In this document: positions 11,084 to 19,662 of the stretch, piece after piece
How positions within the stretch are numbered: position 1 is the stretch's first letter
Layout of the letters: each line of letters opens with the position of its first letter
Assembly (NCBI GenBank): GCA_963705955.1
Contig: CAVPLH010000001.1
Span: 199,474 to 263,473, forward strand
Direction: 5' to 3'
DNA: 64,000 bases
From: WHSW01 sp963705955
GTDB lineage: Bacteria > Actinomycetota > Thermoleophilia > Solirubrobacterales > 70-9
Notes under the pieces: model-generated
Databases searched by the model: none
Seen by the model: the letters and a program-made list of their open reading frames with translations, nothing else
What the model was told of the DNA's origin: nothing
Position numbers and translations under genes: made by a program

Positions 11084-11719
11084 GTGATCCGGACGCTGCG
11101 ATTCCTTGCCGGCAACCGCATGCTCAACCGTCGCTACGCGCGACTGCTGTGGCGCTATCTCTGGCGCCGCTTCCTGACCCCGGCGGGCTGGCGCTGGGAG
11201 ACCGACGGCCCGGTCTTCTTCGGCACCGGCCTCGAGCTTCAGATCGCGAAGCGGGGCACGCTCCGGTTCGGGCGCTTCGTCTGGGTCGGCGACGGCACCA
11301 AGATCCGCTGCCACGAGGGCGAGGTGGTGATCGGGGCGAAGACGGTGATCGGGCAGGAGTGCACGATCTCGGCGTACAAGCGGGTGCGGATCGGCGAGCA
11401 GTGCGTGATCGCCGACCGCGCGATGTTCATCGACTTCGACCACGGGGTGGTCGAGGTCGAGCGCCCGATTCGCCTCCAGGGCATCTACAAGCGCGACGTC
11501 GAGGTCGGCTCCAACGTCTGGATCGGCTACGGCGCCTGCGTCCTGCGCGGGGTGCGGGTCGGCGACAACTCGATCCTCGGCACGAGCGCGGTGGTAACCC
11601 GGGACGTGCCGGCGAACGCGGTCGTCGGTGGCGTCCCGGCACGGGTGCTGCGGATGCGCGAGGCGCCGACGCGATTGACCTGGCCGGAGCCCGTCGAGCC
11701 CGAGGGCGAGGCTCCTTGA
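11084..11719 (+). CDS. Left-handed beta-helix (hexapeptide repeat) acyltransferase
   Basis: 211 aa of the WbbJ/LacA-type family. A helical N-terminus (residues 1-40) is followed by irregular hexapeptide coils from about 60 to 195, ending in VGDNSILGTSAVVTRDVPAN and GGVPARVLRM, the standard C-terminal signature. These enzymes O-acetylate sugars or other acceptors from acetyl-CoA. GTG 11084 lies 10 nt after TAGAGT. It is convergent with a GT4 glycosyltransferase, so a sugar-modifying role is plausible but not shown. Confidence 0.85.
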   Translation: MIRTLRFLAGNRMLNRRYARLLWRYLWRRFLTPAGWRWETDGPVFFGTGLELQIAKRGTLRFGRFVWVGDGTKIRCHEGEVVIGAKTVIGQECTISAYKRVRIGEQCVIADRAMFIDFDHGVVEVERPIRLQGIYKRDVEVGSNVWIGYGACVLRGVRVGDNSILGTSAVVTRDVPANAVVGGVPARVLRMREAPTRLTWPEPVEPEGEAP

Positions 11720-11729
11720 GCGATCCCGG

Positions 11730-12923
11730 CTACGCCCGGGCCGGGTCGCCGACCAACTCGGAGTAGACCGACGCCGTTCGCGTCGCGACCTCCCCCCAGT
11801 CGAAGCGGAGGATGTGCTCCGAGCCCTCGGCGACGAGGCGGTCGCGCAGGCCGGGGTCGGTGAGGACTCGCTCGACCATCTCACCCAACGCCTCCGGATC
11901 GCGGGCGCGGAACCGCAGGCCCGCCTCGTTGTGGGGGACGACCTCGCGCAGCCCGCCGGTGTCGGCGACGATGCACGGGCAGTCGGAGGCCATCGCCTCG
12001 AGCGCCACGAGGCCGAACGGCTCGTAGATCGAGGGCACGACGCAGACGTCTGCGATCCGGTAGAGCGAGTGCAGGACGTCGTCGCCGATCCAGCCGAGGA
12101 AGGTGCCGTGGGAGTCGAGGCCGAGCTCCGCGGCCTGGCGGCGCAGCTCGGCCTCGTGCGTGCCCGAGCCGGCGACCAAGAAGCGGGTTCCCGGCACGGC
12201 CTCGACCAGTCTCGGCATCGCCTCGAGCGCGAGCTGGAAGCCCTTCTCGTAGACGAGCCTCCCGATCAGCAGCACGAGCCGCTCGTCGGGGGTGGCGAAC
12301 TCGGCGCGCAGGCGCTCGAGCTCGGCGTCGTCATGCGGTTGCAGGTCGCCGGGGTCGATCCCGTTCGGGATCACGACGACGCGCGCCTCATCGGCGCCGA
12401 AGATGTCGACGACCTGCTCGCGCATGTAGTACGAGCAGGCGATCACGCGGTCGGACCGGTTGCTGACCCAGCGCTCGATCCCGTGGATGTGGCTCTGGGG
12501 ATGCTTGTCGACCCAGCCCTGGTGGCGCCCGTACTCGGTCGCGTGGATCGTCGTCACGAGCGGCGCGGCGAATCGCCGCGCGAGATGGTCGCCGGCCGTC
12601 GCGACGAGCCAGTCGTGGCCGTGGACGACGTCGAACCGGTACCGATCGCCGAGCTCGACCCCGGCCGCGAGCATGTCGGAGTTCATCCGCTCCACCCAGG
12701 CGACGAACTCACCCAGGTCCGTCGGCCGGGTCGGCTCGCGGACCCGGTGGATGCGGACCCCTTCGGCGACCTCCTCCGGCGGCGATTCCTCGCGACCTCG
12801 GGTCAGGACGTGCACCTCGGTGCCGGCGCTTGCGAGGTTCTCGGAGACCTTGCGGACGTGGCGGGCGAGCCCTCCCTCGATCAGCGGCGGATACTCCCAG
12901 GAAAGGATCAGAACTCTTCTCAA
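11730..12923 (-). CDS. GT4 family glycosyltransferase (glycogen-synthase-like)
   Basis: 397 aa retaining GT-B enzyme. The N-terminus RRVLILSWEYPPLIEGGLAR is typical of the actinobacterial glycogen/maltosyl-transferase branch of GT4. Next come VVHGHDWLV, VVIPNGIDP and VLLIGRLVYEKG (sugar-nucleotide domain), then SIYEPFGLVALEAM, whose two Glu form the EX7E catalytic motif. The start is TTG at 12923, the only one that keeps the usual N-terminus. The GH57 branching enzyme lies downstream at 15-16.5 kb on the same strand, so alpha-glucan elongation is the likely role. The donor (ADP-glucose, UDP-glucose or GDP-mannose) cannot be read from the sequence. Confidence 0.85.
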   Translation of the reverse strand: MRRVLILSWEYPPLIEGGLARHVRKVSENLASAGTEVHVLTRGREESPPEEVAEGVRIHRVREPTRPTDLGEFVAWVERMNSDMLAAGVELGDRYRFDVVHGHDWLVATAGDHLARRFAAPLVTTIHATEYGRHQGWVDKHPQSHIHGIERWVSNRSDRVIACSYYMREQVVDIFGADEARVVVIPNGIDPGDLQPHDDAELERLRAEFATPDERLVLLIGRLVYEKGFQLALEAMPRLVEAVPGTRFLVAGSGTHEAELRRQAAELGLDSHGTFLGWIGDDVLHSLYRIADVCVVPSIYEPFGLVALEAMASDCPCIVADTGGLREVVPHNEAGLRFRARDPEALGEMVERVLTDPGLRDRLVAEGSEHILRFDWGEVATRTASVYSELVGDPARA

Positions 12924-13245
12924 GAGCTGGCTTCCGGGTAGGAGAACAGGGTCCTCAACGGCCCATCGAGCTGAGAATCACGGGTCAGAAAAGGCTATCC
13001 CTGGCAGAGATGGCGCAGGGTGTGACCGAGGACAGGACCGGGGTCTCGAGCTAACGGTTGGCCGCCGGCAAGGCCGCTGGCCGGCGCGGGCGCCTGCGCG
13101 TTCATGGCGTCAGCGTATCCGAGAGGTCCGAGCGTCCGAACCGCCGGCCAACGCGTCGCGCAGCAGCGTGGTTCACACGCCGGGGCTGCGTGCGTCGCAC
13201 GTGCCCGATCGGTGGTCCGACTCGGTTCTCGGTACGACGCACGAA
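12924..13245. other. Non-coding spacer between amine oxidase and GT4 gene
   Basis: A 322-bp gap on the minus-strand path from the oxidase to the glycosyltransferase. It holds GC-rich imperfect dyads around 13062-13090 (GGCCGCCGGCAAGGCCGC region) that could form hairpins. I found no credible coding frame on either strand; one 36-codon minus frame from 13103 has no ribosome site. A promoter for the GT4 gene is expected here, but I could not fix one. Confidence 0.4.
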
Positions 13246-14865
13246 TTATCCGAGCGTGTTCAGCACCTGGCGCGCCGCTCTCTCGCCGCTCTCGACCCCC
13301 CCGTTGAGATACCCCTGGCTGTGCGTCGAGGTGTGCTCACCCGCGAACAGCGCGTTGCCCTCGCGCTGCTCGAGGAACCCCCAGAAGTCGGTGTACTGCC
13401 CGGGTGCGAAGCCGGCATACGACCCGTGAACCCACGGGTCGTCGACCCAGGAGTCGAGGTACGCGATGCCGTTGTAGGCGTCGTGTATGTCGACGACGCC
13501 GCGAGCAAGCGCATCGAGCGCCGTGTCGATGATCGCCGGCGGCGCTGTCGCATGGGGGACGTCGGTCGGGTACCCCGCGCCGGCGCGCCCGCCGTTGTAG
13601 ATGGTGATGACCGGCGTTTCCGGGTGGGGATCCGATTGCCCGTACGTGCTGTCCCAGGTCCCGAACTCGGGGTCGTCACTGCGGAAGGCGCCCGTCCAGT
13701 CCACGTCCGCAAGCGACCGATCGAGCTGGAACTGAAGCTTCGCGTTCGTGCCCATCGCGAGCGTGTCGATGGCGCGTCGGCGCCGCGCCGACAGGTTGAG
13801 GCCCGAGGTATCGACGTCACGCAGGACGGTGAACGGGAGGGCGAAGACGGCGACGTCGGCCACGACGTCACGCGCCTGACCGGCGAACCTCAGGCCGATC
13901 TTTCCATTCGAACGCGTCCACGCGGCCTCGAGCGGCTGTTCGTATCTGATCACCCCGCCGGGCAGCTCCTCGGCGAGCCGAGTCGGGATCGTGTCGTTGC
14001 CACCCGCGACCCGGAACCGCTCGTCGGCTCCCGGGTAGGGGAAGACGTAGAACTCGAACAGGTTGACGGCCGAGAGCTGGTCGCCGTCCAGACCCCAGAA
14101 GCCGGTGTTCGAGCGCTCGATCGCCTGGCCGAGGAGCGAGTCAAGGCCGCCGGGAACGTTCTCATCGAGCCACTCGCTCATCGTCATCCGATCGAAGGCG
14201 ATCGCCTCCGGCTTTGCCTGGTTGTAGAAGTAGCGCCCGACCCGACGGTAGTCGGCCCTGATGCGGTCGAACACGACGTCGAAGTCGGCGAAGATCTCCT
14301 CCCTCGTGTGGAACGCCCCGTCGAACCAGTAGAAGTCGCCGGATCCGGCCGGGAAGGACTGGGCCTCGGTGTCGACCAGCGGCACACGAAGCTCCTTGGC
14401 GAGCTTTTGGATCTGGTTATGTCGGCTGTCGATGTATTGGCCGCCGTGCTCGGCGGTCTGAGAGTTGTCGAAGACCCGGATCGTCCAGCAGCGGCCTCCA
14501 ACCCGATCTCGCGACTCGTAGACGGTCGCGGGGATGCCGTGGCGCATCAACCGGTAAGCGCAGGTCAGACCGCCGAGCCCGGCTCCGACGATCACGACGT
14601 TGGCGTCCCGTGCGAACGCCGGATGCGGCCGGCTCCAGCCGAGCGCCGAGGCGCCCATCACTCCAGCGCCGACCGCGGCACTGCGCTTCAGGAACTGGCG
14701 ACGCGAGATCCCCGACGCGCCGCCCTCAGCCCCATCGTGCGCGCGCTCGGTCTCGTACCAGCCGAGCAGCTCATCGGGATCCTTGGGCGGCTGGCCCGGA
14801 AACGCCGCGTGGGCCTGTGCCAGCGTTCTCATTCGGCGGACCAGCGGGTCTCCCAATCCAGGCAT
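13246..14865 (-). CDS. Tat-exported flavin monoamine oxidase
   Basis: 539 aa FAD-dependent amine oxidase. A twin-arginine motif SRRQFLKRSAAVGAG (about 53-67) follows an unusually long 50-residue N-region; the cleavage site is probably after the Ala-rich stretch ending PHPAFA. The Rossmann FAD motif VVIVGAGLGGLTCAYRL is at about 89-105, YESRDRVGGRCWT follows, and the C-terminal FAD closure is FAGEHTSTHSQGYLNGG. It probably oxidises an amine or amino acid outside the cytoplasm, producing H2O2. ATG 14865 has AAAGGACGGGAG upstream. It sits between two alpha-glucan genes without obvious functional link and may be an insertion. Substrate unknown. Confidence 0.88.
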   Translation of the reverse strand: MPGLGDPLVRRMRTLAQAHAAFPGQPPKDPDELLGWYETERAHDGAEGGASGISRRQFLKRSAAVGAGVMGASALGWSRPHPAFARDANVVIVGAGLGGLTCAYRLMRHGIPATVYESRDRVGGRCWTIRVFDNSQTAEHGGQYIDSRHNQIQKLAKELRVPLVDTEAQSFPAGSGDFYWFDGAFHTREEIFADFDVVFDRIRADYRRVGRYFYNQAKPEAIAFDRMTMSEWLDENVPGGLDSLLGQAIERSNTGFWGLDGDQLSAVNLFEFYVFPYPGADERFRVAGGNDTIPTRLAEELPGGVIRYEQPLEAAWTRSNGKIGLRFAGQARDVVADVAVFALPFTVLRDVDTSGLNLSARRRRAIDTLAMGTNAKLQFQLDRSLADVDWTGAFRSDDPEFGTWDSTYGQSDPHPETPVITIYNGGRAGAGYPTDVPHATAPPAIIDTALDALARGVVDIHDAYNGIAYLDSWVDDPWVHGSYAGFAPGQYTDFWGFLEQREGNALFAGEHTSTHSQGYLNGGVESGERAARQVLNTLG

Positions 14866-14909
14866 CTCCCGTCCTTTCTGTCAGCCGCGCCGGCGCACCG
14901 GCGCCGCAA

Positions 14910-14929
14910 CAGCCACCTCCGGGTGGCTG
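14910..14929 (-). terminator. Hairpin between branching-enzyme and oxidase genes
   Basis: CAGCCACC - TCCG - GGTGGCTG is a perfect 8-bp stem with a 4-nt loop, about 140 bp past the GH57 stop and 45 bp before the oxidase start on the same strand. No clear U-run follows, so it could be a weak terminator or an mRNA-processing structure. A second dyad (GGCGC-ACC-GGCGCC type) is adjacent at about 14889-14905. Confidence 0.4.
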
Positions 14930-15071
14930 CGCTTCAATGTCATCGCCATCCAATCACGGCCGCGGGCGGCAGGCAAGGCGAATTCGATGGTTCAACCGGT
15001 CCGCGACCGGACGCACACTCGGCCCACACGGCTGTTCAAGCAGCCACGCGGCCTGCCCGGTAGGGAATCGG

Positions 15072-16520
15072 CTACGGCTCGAGCAGGGGGCTGAGGCTGA
15101 GGTCCGGCGCCAGGTTTCGCATCCGCGGATCGGGCGGCTCGACGGAGCAGTCGATGGCCTCGAGCAGGCCGCGAGCGTGGTCCGTGGAGCGGCGATAGGG
15201 ATAGTCGCCGGCCTCGCGGCGGCGGTCGAGGAACGCCCAGTCGCTCGACTGGACGGCGAGCAACTCGCGCGCCGCTCGCTCCAGGGCGGGCTCGGCAAGA
15301 CCGCCGCGCATCGCACGCAACAGCCGCAGCTCGAGCCTGCGAGCCGCGGTGGCCAGATCGGCGACCGCCGGCGAGTCCCATGTGCGCAGGTCCTTTTCCT
15401 CACCCCAGCTCGAGACCCGCAGCGGCCGCGACTCGGGCTCGTGGCGCTCGGCTGCCTCGCTCAGCGTCACCAGGTCGAGGCCGTGCTCGGAGGCGACCGC
15501 GAGGACCTCCTCGAGCCAGGCCGGGCCCTCCCACCACCAGTGCCCGAGCAGCTCGGTGTCGACGGCGAAGACGATCAGCCCGCGTCGCCCGCGGTCGGCG
15601 GCGAACCGTTCCAGGCGGGCCGCCGCGGCGGCCGCGAACTCCCTTCCGAGCTCCCTGGCGCGGGCCTCCGCGGCGGCGGGTTCGTACGGTCCGCCGTCGA
15701 TCCGCCACGGGCGCGAGCCGCGCAGCGATTTGCGATGGAAGTCTGCGAAGGCGGGATCGGACGGGTAGCCGTCCAACGACCAGAGCCAACGGATCGCCTC
15801 CCAGTCGATCGTGAACGCCGTCGGCCCGGCCGCCGTCTCGATCGGCACCAGCGCCGCCGGGGAGGGCTCGTGCGCGGACTGGTCGGTGCAGAAATAGGCG
15901 AGCTCCCGTTCGCCGAGCAGCCGCTCGAGTCCGGGCTCATACGCACACTCCGGAAGCCAGAATCCACTCGAGCGACCGAACCTGCGCTCGTGCGAGCGCA
16001 GCCCGGCGTCGATCTGCAGCCGGCGGCCGGCGCGGGTCGCGAGCAACGGCAGCACCGCGTGGGTCGCCGCCGAGGCGATCAGCTCGACCCGGCCTTCGGC
16101 GGCCGGGGCTGCGAACAGATCGAGCAGGTCCTCACCGTCGAGCGTCTCGAGCCGCGCGAGCGCGCGGCGGTAGACGGACGCCTCGGCTCGGCATGCGTCG
16201 CGGTACGGCGCCTCGACGTCCGCGGCGTCCGCGTCACAGGACGCGATTCGATAGGTGCGCAGGAACTCGAGCATCCGCCGGCGGACCCCCGGGTCCTCGA
16301 GCTGGTCGGCGAGCACCGGGGTGACGGTCATCGTCAGTCCTCGGCCCACGTCGCTGAGCCGGACGTAGGAGCGGATCACGGCGTCGAACAGCCACTCCTC
16401 CCCGAACGGGTAGGTGCCGAAGCCCTCCACGTAGGGCATGTGGCTGTGGAGGACGATCGCCAGCGACCCGACGCCGGCGGGATGTTCGGCTACGCCCCGG
16501 CCGGCTCTGGCCTCGGTCAC
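15072..16520 (-). CDS. GH57 (DUF1957) 1,4-alpha-glucan branching enzyme
   Basis: 482 aa. The N-terminal GH57 motif 1 is LAIVLHSHMPYVEGFG. The nucleophile Glu is in SGFWLPECAYEPG and the acid/base Asp in FAVDTELLGHWWWEGP, so both catalytic residues are present. It branches linear alpha-1,4-glucan made by the GT4 partner (11730-12923). GTG 16520 overlaps the methyltransferase stop in a GTGA coupling, so the two are cotranslated. The long open frame that continues upstream is an antisense or out-of-frame extension and not part of the protein. Confidence 0.9.
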   Translation of the reverse strand: MTEARAGRGVAEHPAGVGSLAIVLHSHMPYVEGFGTYPFGEEWLFDAVIRSYVRLSDVGRGLTMTVTPVLADQLEDPGVRRRMLEFLRTYRIASCDADAADVEAPYRDACRAEASVYRRALARLETLDGEDLLDLFAAPAAEGRVELIASAATHAVLPLLATRAGRRLQIDAGLRSHERRFGRSSGFWLPECAYEPGLERLLGERELAYFCTDQSAHEPSPAALVPIETAAGPTAFTIDWEAIRWLWSLDGYPSDPAFADFHRKSLRGSRPWRIDGGPYEPAAAEARARELGREFAAAAAARLERFAADRGRRGLIVFAVDTELLGHWWWEGPAWLEEVLAVASEHGLDLVTLSEAAERHEPESRPLRVSSWGEEKDLRTWDSPAVADLATAARRLELRLLRAMRGGLAEPALERAARELLAVQSSDWAFLDRRREAGDYPYRRSTDHARGLLEAIDCSVEPPDPRMRNLAPDLSLSPLLEP

Positions 16521-17275
16521 GCGCTGCAGACTGCGATCAGGTCGAGGGCATGATCGAGGTCGCAGTCGGCCTCGGGCCGGAGCACGAAGTCCGAGGCCGC
16601 GATCGCGGCAACGAAGCGCTCGTAGAAGGGCTTGGTGATCCGCAGCGCCGGGTGGACCCGATCCCAGCCGAAGCGGAGCGCGTGCTCGTGGAGGCGCAGC
16701 TTGCGGGCGTGAAAGAGCCCGTAGAGCTCGACCTCGGTGAACCGGGGTTCGAGCAGGCGCCGGTACTCGGCCGCCGTGTACTCGCGCAGATGCCAGGGGT
16801 TGTCGGATTTCTCGGCGCCCTCGGGGGCGAGCGTGAGCCGGTTCGGGGTCGAGACGTAGCTCACCGACGCCGCGCGGGCGAAGCCCTCGAGCAGGGCTTC
16901 GGGGTCGTCGATGTGCTCGATCGTCTGCAGGAGGACGATCGCGTCGCAGGGCCCCAGGTACGACTCCACCAGGCCGCGCTCGAAGCGCAGGTTGGGCCGC
17001 CCGTAGCGCGCCCTCGCGTGCTCGTGGGCCTCGGGATTCGCATCGACGCCGATCACCTCGGCCGCGTGTTCGGCGAGCAGGCTCGACCCGTAGCCCTCTC
17101 CGCAGGCGAGATCGGCGACGACGACACCTTCGACGCGGGCGGCGATCCACTCGTAGACGGCCAGGTGGCGGCGAAACCAGTAGTTCTCCTCCGGGACGTC
17201 GGGCAGGGTGCGCTCGCCGGTCAGAGCGAGCGGGGGGACGCCGGCTGGTTGGTTCTCCTGAACGTGGTCGCTCAT
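16517..17275 (-). CDS. Class I SAM-dependent methyltransferase, coupled to branching enzyme
   Basis: About 252 aa. The SAM-binding motif I is VVADLACGEGYGSSLLAEHA, motif II VIGVDANPEAHEHAR, and the motif-IV region IVLLQTIEHIDDPEALL, typical of UbiG/UbiE-like enzymes. The start ATG 17275 gives MSDHVQENQPAG; an alternative start further upstream lies in a heptad-repeat hairpin and is rejected. It is translationally coupled to the GH57 enzyme, an association suggesting modification of a polysaccharide, perhaps methylation of a glucan. The acceptor is unknown. Confidence 0.85.
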   Translation of the reverse strand: MSDHVQENQPAGVPPLALTGERTLPDVPEENYWFRRHLAVYEWIAARVEGVVVADLACGEGYGSSLLAEHAAEVIGVDANPEAHEHARARYGRPNLRFERGLVESYLGPCDAIVLLQTIEHIDDPEALLEGFARAASVSYVSTPNRLTLAPEGAEKSDNPWHLREYTAAEYRRLLEPRFTEVELYGLFHARKLRLHEHALRFGWDRVHPALRITKPFYERFVAAIAASDFVLRPEADCDLDHALDLIAVCSA

Positions 17276-17349
17276 TGAGCAGGGAGCATGGAGCATGGAG
17301 CAGGGAGACCCTCGGTCACATCGTCTCCCTGCTCCCTGCTCCCTGCTCA
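17276..17349. repeat. Heptad-repeat inverted repeat (hairpin)
   Basis: The left arm (17276-17309) is built of 7-bp units AGCAGGG / AGCATGG repeated four times and ending in AGAC. A 13-nt loop follows. The right arm (17323-17349) is its reverse complement with one heptad fewer and the T substitutions absent. It occupies the whole space between two divergent methyltransferase genes and abuts the TACTAT promoter box of the rightward gene. A second heptad array is at 55197-55290. Confidence 0.75.
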
Positions 17350-17368
17350 GTGCCTACTATCCGCGTCA

Positions 17369-18302
17369 GTGCCCGCGATCGCCACCGCCGCCGCCGAGCG
17401 GATCAAGGACGCCAACGCCCGCTACCACGACGCGACGGCTACCGAGTACGACGCCAAATGGGGCATCGACTACGGGCCGGTGGGCCAGGCGCAGGTGCGC
17501 AGCAAGCTCGTCAAGGCGCTCGGCGCCGAACCCGAGGCCCGCGTTCGGCGACGCGCTCGAGGTCGGAGCCGGGACCGGGTACTTCACCCTCAACCTCTTG
17601 CAGCTCGGGCTGATCGGCCGCGCGACCGCGACCGACATCTCCCCCGGGATGCTCGAGGCGCTCTCGGCGAGCGCCGAGCAGCTTGGCGTCCCGGTCGCGA
17701 CGGTCCACACGGAGGCCGAGCAGCTGCCGTTCGCCGACCGGAGCTTCGACCTCGTCTTCGGGCACGCGATCCTGCACCACATCCCCGACCTCTCGCGCGC
17801 CTTCGGGGAGTTTCACCGGGTGCTCCGACCCGGAGGCGTGGTCGCATTCTGCGGCGAGCCCTCGCGCTACGGCGACCGGATCGCCGCGCTGCCGAAGGGC
17901 GCCGGCGTCCTCCTGGCGCCGTTCTGGCGCCGCCTGGTCGGCGCCTCGGCGGTCGCCGTCCACCCCGAGGACGCTTGCGATGGGCACGAGCTCGAGCCCG
18001 AGGTCGACGTCCACTCCTTCTCCCCCGCCGAGCTCGCCGAGCTCGCCGAGGGCGCCGGCTTCGGCGAGGTCCGACTGCGCGGTGAGGAGCTGCTCGCCAA
18101 CGCCCACGGCTGGCTGCTCCGCACGCTCGAGGCCACCGCAGAGCCGAACGAGGTCCCCTACGGCTGGCGGCTGTTCGCGTTTCGCAGCTACCTCGCCCTG
18201 CAGCGCCTCGACACCGGACTGCTCGAGCCGCGTCTGCCGCCGGAGCTCTTCTACAACCTGGTGCTGAGCGCCCGCAGGCCCGCCGAGCGGGTGGCGCGGT
18301 GA
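17369..18302 (+). pseudogene. Class I SAM-dependent methyltransferase, one frameshift
   Basis: The N-terminal part (VPAIATAAAERIKDANARYH, then YDAKWGIDYGPVGQAQV) is in one frame to about 17541. The remainder, with motif I DALEVGAGTGYFTLNLLQL and ILHHIPDLSRAFGEFHRVLR, is in another. Removing one G in GCCCGCGTTCGGC (17538-17550) restores a continuous protein of about 310 aa reading A-R-F-G-D-A-L-E. A single-base sequencing error or recent mutation would explain it. GTG 17369 follows TACTAT by 8 nt. The stop overlaps the sulfite-oxidase-like start (GTGA). Acceptor unknown; C-terminal YNLVLSARRP is typical of small-molecule methyltransferases. Confidence 0.75.
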
Positions 18303-18910
18303 GCGAGTTCGTCTCGCGGGGGTTCAGCGGCCGACGCCGGACGCCCGAGGAGCTCGCCGAGCGCCTACCTCCGGGTCAGTACGCGGAATCCGGCTTCCCG
18401 GTTCTCACCGCAGGCCCGACGCCCGAGGTCGCCCCCGACGAGTGGAGCTTCCGGATCGACGGCATGGTCGCCTCGGAGCGCGAGTGGAGCTGGGAGGAGT
18501 TCGCCGAGCTCGGGTTCGAGACCGTCCCCTGCGACATCCATTGCGTCACGACCTGGTCGAAGCTCGGCACCAGCTTCGGTGGCGTCTCGGTCGACACACT
18601 GCTCGAGCAGGCCGAGCCGCTCGGGGCCTACGCGATGGCCTTCTCCTACGGGGGCTACACGACGAACCTGCCGATCGAGGACCTCAGCGACGGCAGGGCA
18701 TGGGTCGTCACCGAGCACGAGGGCGAGCCGCTTCCCCGCGAGCACGGCGGCCCGGCGCGCCTGCTCGTCCCCCATCTCTATTTCTGGAAGAGCGCCAAGT
18801 GGGTTGCCGGGATCCGGGTCATGGATCACGACGAACCCGGGTTCTGGGAGGCGAACGGCTACCACAACCGCGGCGATCCCTGGAAGGAGGAGCGCTATTG
18901 GACCGACTAG
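18299..18910 (+). CDS. Sulfite-oxidase-like molybdopterin oxidoreductase
   Basis: 203 aa single-domain member of the sulfite oxidase/YedY (MsrP) superfamily. The molybdenum-ligating Cys is Cys82 in CDIHCVTTWSKLG. It lacks a Tat signal, so it is probably cytosolic, unlike MsrP. The C-terminus has PHLYFWKSAKWVAGI, conserved in the family. GTG 18299 overlaps the methyltransferase stop by 4 bp, and its own stop overlaps the reductase start by 1 bp. Electrons likely pass between this protein and the reductase encoded next. Substrate unknown. Confidence 0.87.
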   Translation: MSEFVSRGFSGRRRTPEELAERLPPGQYAESGFPVLTAGPTPEVAPDEWSFRIDGMVASEREWSWEEFAELGFETVPCDIHCVTTWSKLGTSFGGVSVDTLLEQAEPLGAYAMAFSYGGYTTNLPIEDLSDGRAWVVTEHEGEPLPREHGGPARLLVPHLYFWKSAKWVAGIRVMDHDEPGFWEANGYHNRGDPWKEERYWTD

Positions 18911-19656
18911 TGAAGCCGAGCCGCGCCGCCGGTCAGCCGCCTGGTGCTTCCGTCGCACAGCGAGCCCCGGGGAGATGGCAGATCGCGACCGTGACCGCGA
19001 TCAAGCGCGAAACGCCGCGGGTGAAGTCGTTCCGCCTCCGGCTGCCGATGTGGATGCCCCACATTCCCGGCCAGCACTACGACGTCCGCCTCACCGCGCC
19101 CGACGGCTATCGAGCCCAGCGCTCCTACTCGGTCGCCTCGTCGCCGCTCGACGAGGGCGAGGTCGAGCTGACGATCGACCGCCTCGAGGACGGCGAGGTC
19201 TCCTCCTACTTCCACGACGTCGTCATCGAGGGCGACCGGGTCGAGGTCCGGGGACCGTTCGCCTCCTACTTCGTCTGGCGCGGGGAGGCGCCGGCGCTGC
19301 TGATCGGCGGTGGGTCGGGCGTCGTCCCGCTGATGTCGATCCTCCGTCACCGACGGCGCGCGATGCCCGGCCTCTCGATGCGGCTGGTCTACTCGGCCCG
19401 CAGCGCCGACGACGTGATCTACGCGGACGAGCTCGGCGATGAGACGGTGCTGACCTTCACCCGCGAGCCGCCGGCGGGCTGGGACGGCCACACCGGGCGG
19501 ATCGACTCCTCGCTGATCTCCGAGGCCGGTATCGATCCCGGGATCGCGTTCATCTGCGGCTCGAACGGGTTCGTGGAGACCGCCGCGCGACTCGCGCTCG
19601 CGGCGGGTTTGGAGCCGCAGAGGATCCGGACCGAGCGCTTCGGCCCGACCGGCTGA
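18910..19656 (+). CDS. FAD/NAD(P)-binding ferredoxin-reductase-type oxidoreductase
   Basis: About 248 aa FNR-family protein. The FAD site is AQRSYSVASSP (RxYS), with PGQHYDVRL before it. The pyridine-nucleotide domain begins at LLIGGGSGVVPLMSILRH and ends FICGSNGFVETAA. No 2Fe-2S ferredoxin domain is attached. GTG 18910 (TAGTG overlap with the previous stop) is chosen; TTG 18898 is the alternative. The pairing suggests it transfers electrons between NAD(P)H and the molybdenum protein. It is convergent with dipZ, 6 bp apart. Confidence 0.87.
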   Translation: MKPSRAAGQPPGASVAQRAPGRWQIATVTAIKRETPRVKSFRLRLPMWMPHIPGQHYDVRLTAPDGYRAQRSYSVASSPLDEGEVELTIDRLEDGEVSSYFHDVVIEGDRVEVRGPFASYFVWRGEAPALLIGGGSGVVPLMSILRHRRRAMPGLSMRLVYSARSADDVIYADELGDETVLTFTREPPAGWDGHTGRIDSSLISEAGIDPGIAFICGSNGFVETAARLALAAGLEPQRIRTERFGPTG

Positions 19657-19662
19657 ACCCGA

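Noticed and set aside
12460..16553. Long plus-strand open frames opposite GT4, amine oxidase and GH57 genes
   Set aside because: All are antisense to real genes and contain only Arg/Gly/Pro-rich low-complexity sequence.
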